Positions 60,752 through 64,000 of a DNA stretch of 64,000 nt are shown here, one piece after another; the first letter of the stretch is position 1, and each line of letters begins with the position of its first letter. The notes beneath the pieces were generated by a model that made no database searches, was not told the DNA's origin, and saw only the letters and a list, made by a program, of their open reading frames with translations. The DNA is from Flavilitoribacter nigricans DSM 23189 = NBRC 102662 (GTDB lineage Bacteria > Bacteroidota > Bacteroidia > Chitinophagales > Saprospiraceae), in contig NZ_PDUD01000036.1 in the NCBI RefSeq assembly GCF_002646595.1, forward strand, positions 62,001-126,000, in the 5' to 3' direction. The translations under genes and the position numbers were made by a program.

Positions 60752-62092
60752 ATGATCAAGAGCTTCAGAATTTGGGCTTTAGCTTCATCGCTATTGGTGT
60801 TAGCCGCGTGCGAGGAGGTCAACCCTAATTTTCAAACCGAGGCGCAACAACCGGAAATGGTGCACCAGACTGCCAAGCAGTTGACGGACATCATTGTTCA
60901 CGATATTTTTTCTCCCCCGGTAGCTAGCCGGATCTACGCTTATTCCACCATCGCCGCCTACCAGGCTGCAGTTCCGGGTTTCCCCGAATACAAGAGCCTG
61001 GAAGGGCAGCTGAACGGACTGGAAAATGTACCCAAACCGGAAGCCGGAAAGGAATATTGTTATCCGCTGGCCAGCCTGCAGGCTTTTACCAAAGTGGGAA
61101 AGACCCTGATCTTTTCCGAGGATAAAATGGAGGCCTACCAGCAAAAACTCTACGACGAATTCACGGCCCTGAATATGCCGGAAGAGGTTTACGAGCGATC
61201 CATCGCCTACGGAAATCAGGTAGCCGATCATATCATGGGCTGGGCTGACGGCGATATGTACAAGCAAACCCGGACTTTCCCGAAATTCTCGATCAATGAC
61301 GATCACGCCCGCTGGCAACCGACACCACCGGATTACATGGACGGCATCGAACCTCACTGGAAGGACATCCGGCCCTTTGTGATCGAGTCTCCGGACCAGT
61401 TCGCACCGCCGCCGCCAACGGCTTACGATTTGGACCCGAAAAGCCAGTTCTACCAGGAGACGATGGAAGTGTACGAGGCGCTTCAATCCGAAGACAAAGA
61501 AGAACGCCTGGAGATCGCCCGCTTCTGGGATTGTAATCCTTACGTGTCCCACCATACCGGTCACGTGATGTTTGCGACCAAAAAGATCACTCCGGGAGGG
61601 CACTGGATGGGAATCGCCGCCATTGCCTGCAAAAAGGATAGCGCCGATTTCATGAAATCGACCCAGGTCTATACCCTCACCTCCATCGCGCTGGCGGACG
61701 CCTTCATCAGTTGCTGGGACGAAAAGTACCGCTCCAACCTGGTACGCCCGGAAACGGTAATTAACCGCCATATCGACGAGGAATGGGCCCCGGCGCTGCA
61801 AACTCCTCCCTTTCCCGAATACACCAGTGGGCACAGTGTGATCTCCCGCTCTGCGGCCATCGCACTTACCTCTATTTTCGGAGATAATTTCGCCTACCAC
61901 GATGATGTGGAGGAGGAATACGGCCTTCCTTCACGGGATTTCAATTCTTTCCTGGAAGCCTCGGAGGAAGCGGCGGTGAGCCGCCTGTACGGTGGTATCC
62001 ACTATCGCCCCGCAATCGATAATGGCGTGGCTCAGGGTGAAAAAGTTGGAAAATATGTGGTGGCTAATATTCGGATGAAGGAGGAGAGTTGA
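60752..62092 (+). CDS. Vanadium-dependent haloperoxidase/PAP2-like lipoprotein
   Basis: This 446-aa protein starts at the ATG at 60752, because MIKSFRIWALASSLLVLAAC is a lipoprotein signal (lipobox LAAC). The C-terminal half has the three phosphate/vanadate motifs: KYRSNLVRPETVIN (KxxxxxxRP), YTSGHSVISRSAA (SGHS) and SRLYGGIHYRPAI (SRxxxxxH). Its length and the N-terminal helices fit the VCPO/PAP2 haloperoxidase branch of Bacteroidota. It may be a haloperoxidase or a phosphatase; sequence alone does not decide. Confidence 0.9.
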   Translation: MIKSFRIWALASSLLVLAACEEVNPNFQTEAQQPEMVHQTAKQLTDIIVHDIFSPPVASRIYAYSTIAAYQAAVPGFPEYKSLEGQLNGLENVPKPEAGKEYCYPLASLQAFTKVGKTLIFSEDKMEAYQQKLYDEFTALNMPEEVYERSIAYGNQVADHIMGWADGDMYKQTRTFPKFSINDDHARWQPTPPDYMDGIEPHWKDIRPFVIESPDQFAPPPPTAYDLDPKSQFYQETMEVYEALQSEDKEERLEIARFWDCNPYVSHHTGHVMFATKKITPGGHWMGIAAIACKKDSADFMKSTQVYTLTSIALADAFISCWDEKYRSNLVRPETVINRHIDEEWAPALQTPPFPEYTSGHSVISRSAAIALTSIFGDNFAYHDDVEEEYGLPSRDFNSFLEASEEAAVSRLYGGIHYRPAIDNGVAQGEKVGKYVVANIRMKEES

Positions 62093-62094
62093 GG

Positions 62095-62152
62095 GAATGT
62101 TTTAATGTGGAAATGTGTGAATGTTTGAACGTGGAAATGTTTGAACGTTGGA
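62095..62152. repeat. Left short-unit repeat flanking the four-helix-bundle gene
   Basis: Degenerate units of the form GTGGAAATGTGTGAATGTTT and GAACGTGGAAATGTTTGAAC. The 17-mer TGGAAATGTGTGAATGT (62108-62124) recurs in inverse orientation at 62779-62795. Confidence 0.75.
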
Positions 62153-62176
62153 AGGTTGCTTTCCTTTTCGAATTAA

Positions 62177-62220
62177 AAAATGCCCAGACTGCCTGAATTT
62201 ATCGGTAGCCTGGGCATTTT
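62177..62220. terminator. Bidirectional terminator
   Basis: AAAATGCCCAG (62177-62187) pairs with CTGGGCATTTT (62210-62220), with CTGCC/GGTAG pairing inside. It lies between the convergent haloperoxidase and four-helix-bundle genes. Confidence 0.8.
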
Positions 62221-62223
62221 CTT

Positions 62224-62586
62224 TTATCCCTTGTTCTTGAGATATCTGATCAATCCCAATATTTTAGCTTTGGTTTCTTCAACCAGCATAAACAATTCCG
62301 TAATCTGATCATCGATAAGATAATTCAGGTCCTTCAGGACGTAGATCATACTCTTTACTTCATTGGCGGAACTTTGGGCAATTTCGAGGAAACGAATTTT
62401 TTCCCGATTGGAGAAACGATTAAACCCTTCTGCGATATTATTCATAATGGAAAGAGAAGCCCGCTGAAATTGATCTTTAATCGACCAATTGGTAGTAATT
62501 GGCCCTTCCAGAGAATATACCAGCCGGGTTAACTCTCTGGCTTTCTGCCAGCATTGCAGGTCTTCAAATTTTTCGATTTTGGCCAT
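62224..62586 (-). CDS. Four-helix-bundle protein (23S rRNA intervening-sequence family)
   Basis: This 120-aa protein starts at the ATG at 62586. The family pattern is clear: KFEDLQCWQKARELTRLVYS, then KDQFQRASLSIMNNIAEGFN, then FLEIAQSSANEVKSMIYVLK. The same fold is used by Avd of diversity-generating retroelements and by S23 proteins encoded in 23S rRNA inserts; no reverse transcriptase or rRNA is nearby. The gene is AT-richer than its neighbours and stands between inverted GTGTGAAT-type repeats, which suggests transfer. The function is unknown. Confidence 0.88.
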   Translation of the reverse strand: MAKIEKFEDLQCWQKARELTRLVYSLEGPITTNWSIKDQFQRASLSIMNNIAEGFNRFSNREKIRFLEIAQSSANEVKSMIYVLKDLNYLIDDQITELFMLVEETKAKILGLIRYLKNKG

Positions 62587-62744
62587 GGTTTTATTAGATA
62601 AGGGTGGCAAAACCGAGTATTTCCATAAAATTGAATAAGATATTTTCAAAAAAACTGCAAAAAAGGCAGGTGGACCTACTCTATAGATCCATTTAGAAAA
62701 CAATTGCCCATTGAGCAATAGATGGCATCCAAAGCAAAAATGCA

Positions 62745-62796
62745 CCACATTCAAACGTTCACACATTCACACATTCACACATTCACACATTTCCAC
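62745..62796. repeat. Right short-unit repeat (ACACATTC)n, inverse of 62095-62152
   Basis: Four tandem copies of the 8-mer ACACATTC with flanking CAAACGTTC and ACATTTCCACC. Read on the minus strand it gives GGTGGAAATGTGTGAATGTG, the same text as the left repeat. Confidence 0.85.
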
Positions 62797-62853
62797 CGCT
62801 CAAAGGGCATCCCCGGAATATATCATTAACCATTCGCTCCCGGGGAGTCAAAA

Positions 62854-64000
62854 CTATCGTCCCGACCGATCAATCACCGTACTACTCGCCTGTTGCGTTC
62901 CCAGCATCACCACATCCTGGATATTGACGTGCGTGGGGCGGGTAGCCATGAAGTAGATCGCTTCCGCTACATCGACCGAAGTCAGAGGCTGGAAGCCCTC
63001 GTAAACTTTGGCGCCCCGTTCCTTGTCACCGTCGAAGCGCACTTCGGCGAATTCCGTTTCCTCGACGTGGGCCGGAGCCACCTGTCCGATCCGGATGTTG
63101 TAGCTGTGCAGGTCCAGGCGCATGGCTTTGGTGAGTGCATCCACGGCGTGTTTGGTGGCACAGTAGACATTACCGTTGGGGTAGACCTCCTTGCCGGCCG
63201 TAGAGCAGACGTTGATGATCTGGCCCTGCTGGCGCGCTACCATGTAGGGTGATACGGCACGGGTCAGGTAAAGCAGACCTTTGATATTGGTGTCGATCAT
63301 TTCCTCCCAGTGCTCCAGGCGGCCCTGGTGGATGGGATCCAGACCTTTGGCTTTGCCGGCATTGTTGATGAGGATATCGATATTTTTCCAGTCTTCGGGA
63401 AGCTGATTTATGGCATTTTCCACGGCTTCTACCTGGCGTACATCGAAATTGAGGCTGTGTACATCCGTGTGGAATTCATCCTGCAGCCCCTTTTCGATGG
63501 CGTCCAGGCGGTCACTGCGCCGTCCGGTGATGATCACGCGGAAACCATTGCGGGCAAAGATCTCGGCGGTCGCTTTTCCGATACCGGAAGTAGCGCCAGT
63601 CACCATGACGGTTTTGCCGTTGCCGGGGCGTTGCTGCTTCAGTTTTTCCTGTTCCTCGTCGCGTGCTTTGATCATTTCTTCCAGGCGGAAGATATTCTCC
63701 TTCAGGGCCGCCAGTGCGTCCCGTTCGATGATGAGTTCACTGTTGGATTTTTCCATGGTAGCTTCCGTCGTTTCCATTTCCACTGTATTTTCGGGGGAAG
63801 CCGGCGTCGTAATGGCTGCTTCCTGATTTTCTTTAATGTGTTCTTCTACTACACCGTTCTGAGATTTCGGCTCCACCGCAATCCGCTCTACCGGTTCTTC
63901 TGCTACCGGTTCCGGTTCGGCGGGAGCGGTCAGGCCAAAGGCCAGATCGTTCTCGGGCGTTTCTACTTCCGGATTGAGGGCTTTGGCTTTTAGATAGGCC
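62854..64000 (-). CDS. SDR oxidoreductase with N-terminal extension (partial)
   Basis: The C-terminal 250 residues form a classical short-chain dehydrogenase: MVTGATSGIGKATAEIFARN, INNAGKAKGLDP, CSTAGKEVYPNG and the catalytic YCATK. The upstream part is a charged helical linker (LIIERDALAALKENIFRLEE). Before that the frame stays open to the window edge with acidic, Pro-rich text (LTAPAEPEPVAEEPVERIAV) and a TPR-like end (YLKAKALNPEV). The GTG at 63876 is therefore not the start. Close relatives without extension are YdfG-like serine/3-hydroxy acid dehydrogenases. The missing N-terminus lies beyond the window. Confidence 0.82.
   Translation of the reverse strand, partial: AYLKAKALNPEVETPENDLAFGLTAPAEPEPVAEEPVERIAVEPKSQNGVVEEHIKENQEAAITTPASPENTVEMETTEATMEKSNSELIIERDALAALKENIFRLEEMIKARDEEQEKLKQQRPGNGKTVMVTGATSGIGKATAEIFARNGFRVIITGRRSDRLDAIEKGLQDEFHTDVHSLNFDVRQVEAVENAINQLPEDWKNIDILINNAGKAKGLDPIHQGRLEHWEEMIDTNIKGLLYLTRAVSPYMVARQQGQIINVCSTAGKEVYPNGNVYCATKHAVDALTKAMRLDLHSYNIRIGQVAPAHVEETEFAEVRFDGDKERGAKVYEGFQPLTSVDVAEAIYFMATRPTHVNIQDVVMLGTQQASSTVIDRSGR

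Noticed and set aside
62224-62586. Four-helix-bundle gene as Avd of a diversity-generating retroelement
   Set aside because: No reverse transcriptase, template repeat or variable repeat was found in the window.
62745-62796. ACACATTC repeats as a CRISPR array
   Set aside because: Units are 8 bp and contiguous, with no spacers and no cas genes.

Overview
The window looks like a chromosomal segment of a Bacteroidota bacterium, most likely of the Saprospiraceae (Lewinella-like) lineage. The evidence is a type IX secretion (T9SS) sorting domain, Bacteroidota-type promoters (TTTG or similar, a 19-20 nt spacer, then TAnnTTTG), many lipoproteins with short lipoboxes, a soluble TPR histidine kinase of the LytS type with a LytTR regulator, and a sulfatase, penicillin acylase and DUF4953-type metalloprotease typical of that group. 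GC is moderate (roughly 50-55%, judged by eye), with AT-rich gaps. The family-level assignment is inference.

Layout. 0-13 kb: 3-hydroxyisobutyrate-dehydrogenase-like enzyme, sulfatase lipoprotein, AraC regulator, RecQ, penicillin acylase, small membrane proteins and a J-domain coiled-coil protein. 13.7-16.6 kb: complete three-gene NAD(P) transhydrogenase operon. 17-20.5 kb: a large repeat-built T9SS cargo protein and MsrA. 20.5-21.5 kb: a short-unit tandem repeat, an internally deleted VOC (glyoxalase-fold) pseudogene and an intact VOC gene. 21.5-27.4 kb: a polysaccharide O-acetylation pair (AlgX/J-like and MBOAT) behind a LytTR regulator, a 48-aa GG-leader peptide and a soluble TPR histidine kinase. 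27.5-40.7 kb: K+ channel, signal peptidase I, DUF1573, metallo-beta-lactamase fold, fatty acid hydroxylase, cysteine synthase, Nudix, RNA 2'-phosphotransferase, secreted zinc metalloprotease, and a thioredoxin/MsrA-like fusion. 40.9-41.75 kb: an initiator tRNA-Met gene split by a 294-bp group I intron, followed by the broken remains of a PD-(D/E)XK homing endonuclease. 41.8-46.6 kb: accessory genes, including a pentapeptide-repeat protein with an effector-associated-like N-terminus. 47-64 kb: MscS, RseP, RsmE, an epimerase, DUF4159, a HAD phosphatase, KdsB, a PAS histidine kinase facing a REC-cNMP-HTH regulator, UvrA, a vanadium-haloperoxidase-like lipoprotein, a four-helix-bundle protein between inverted short repeats, and a partial SDR.

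Three items stand out. (1) The group I intron in tRNA-fMet, whose cognate-type endonuclease gene sits outside the intron and has been broken by a palindromic element. (2) A possible peptide-signalling module: a ComC/bacteriocin-type GG-leader peptide encoded between a LytTR regulator and a TPR histidine kinase, with O-acetylation genes directly downstream. (3) A redox protein fusing a VPGCxxC thioredoxin-like domain to a degenerate MsrA-like domain. All functional readings are from sequence by eye; no searches were run.
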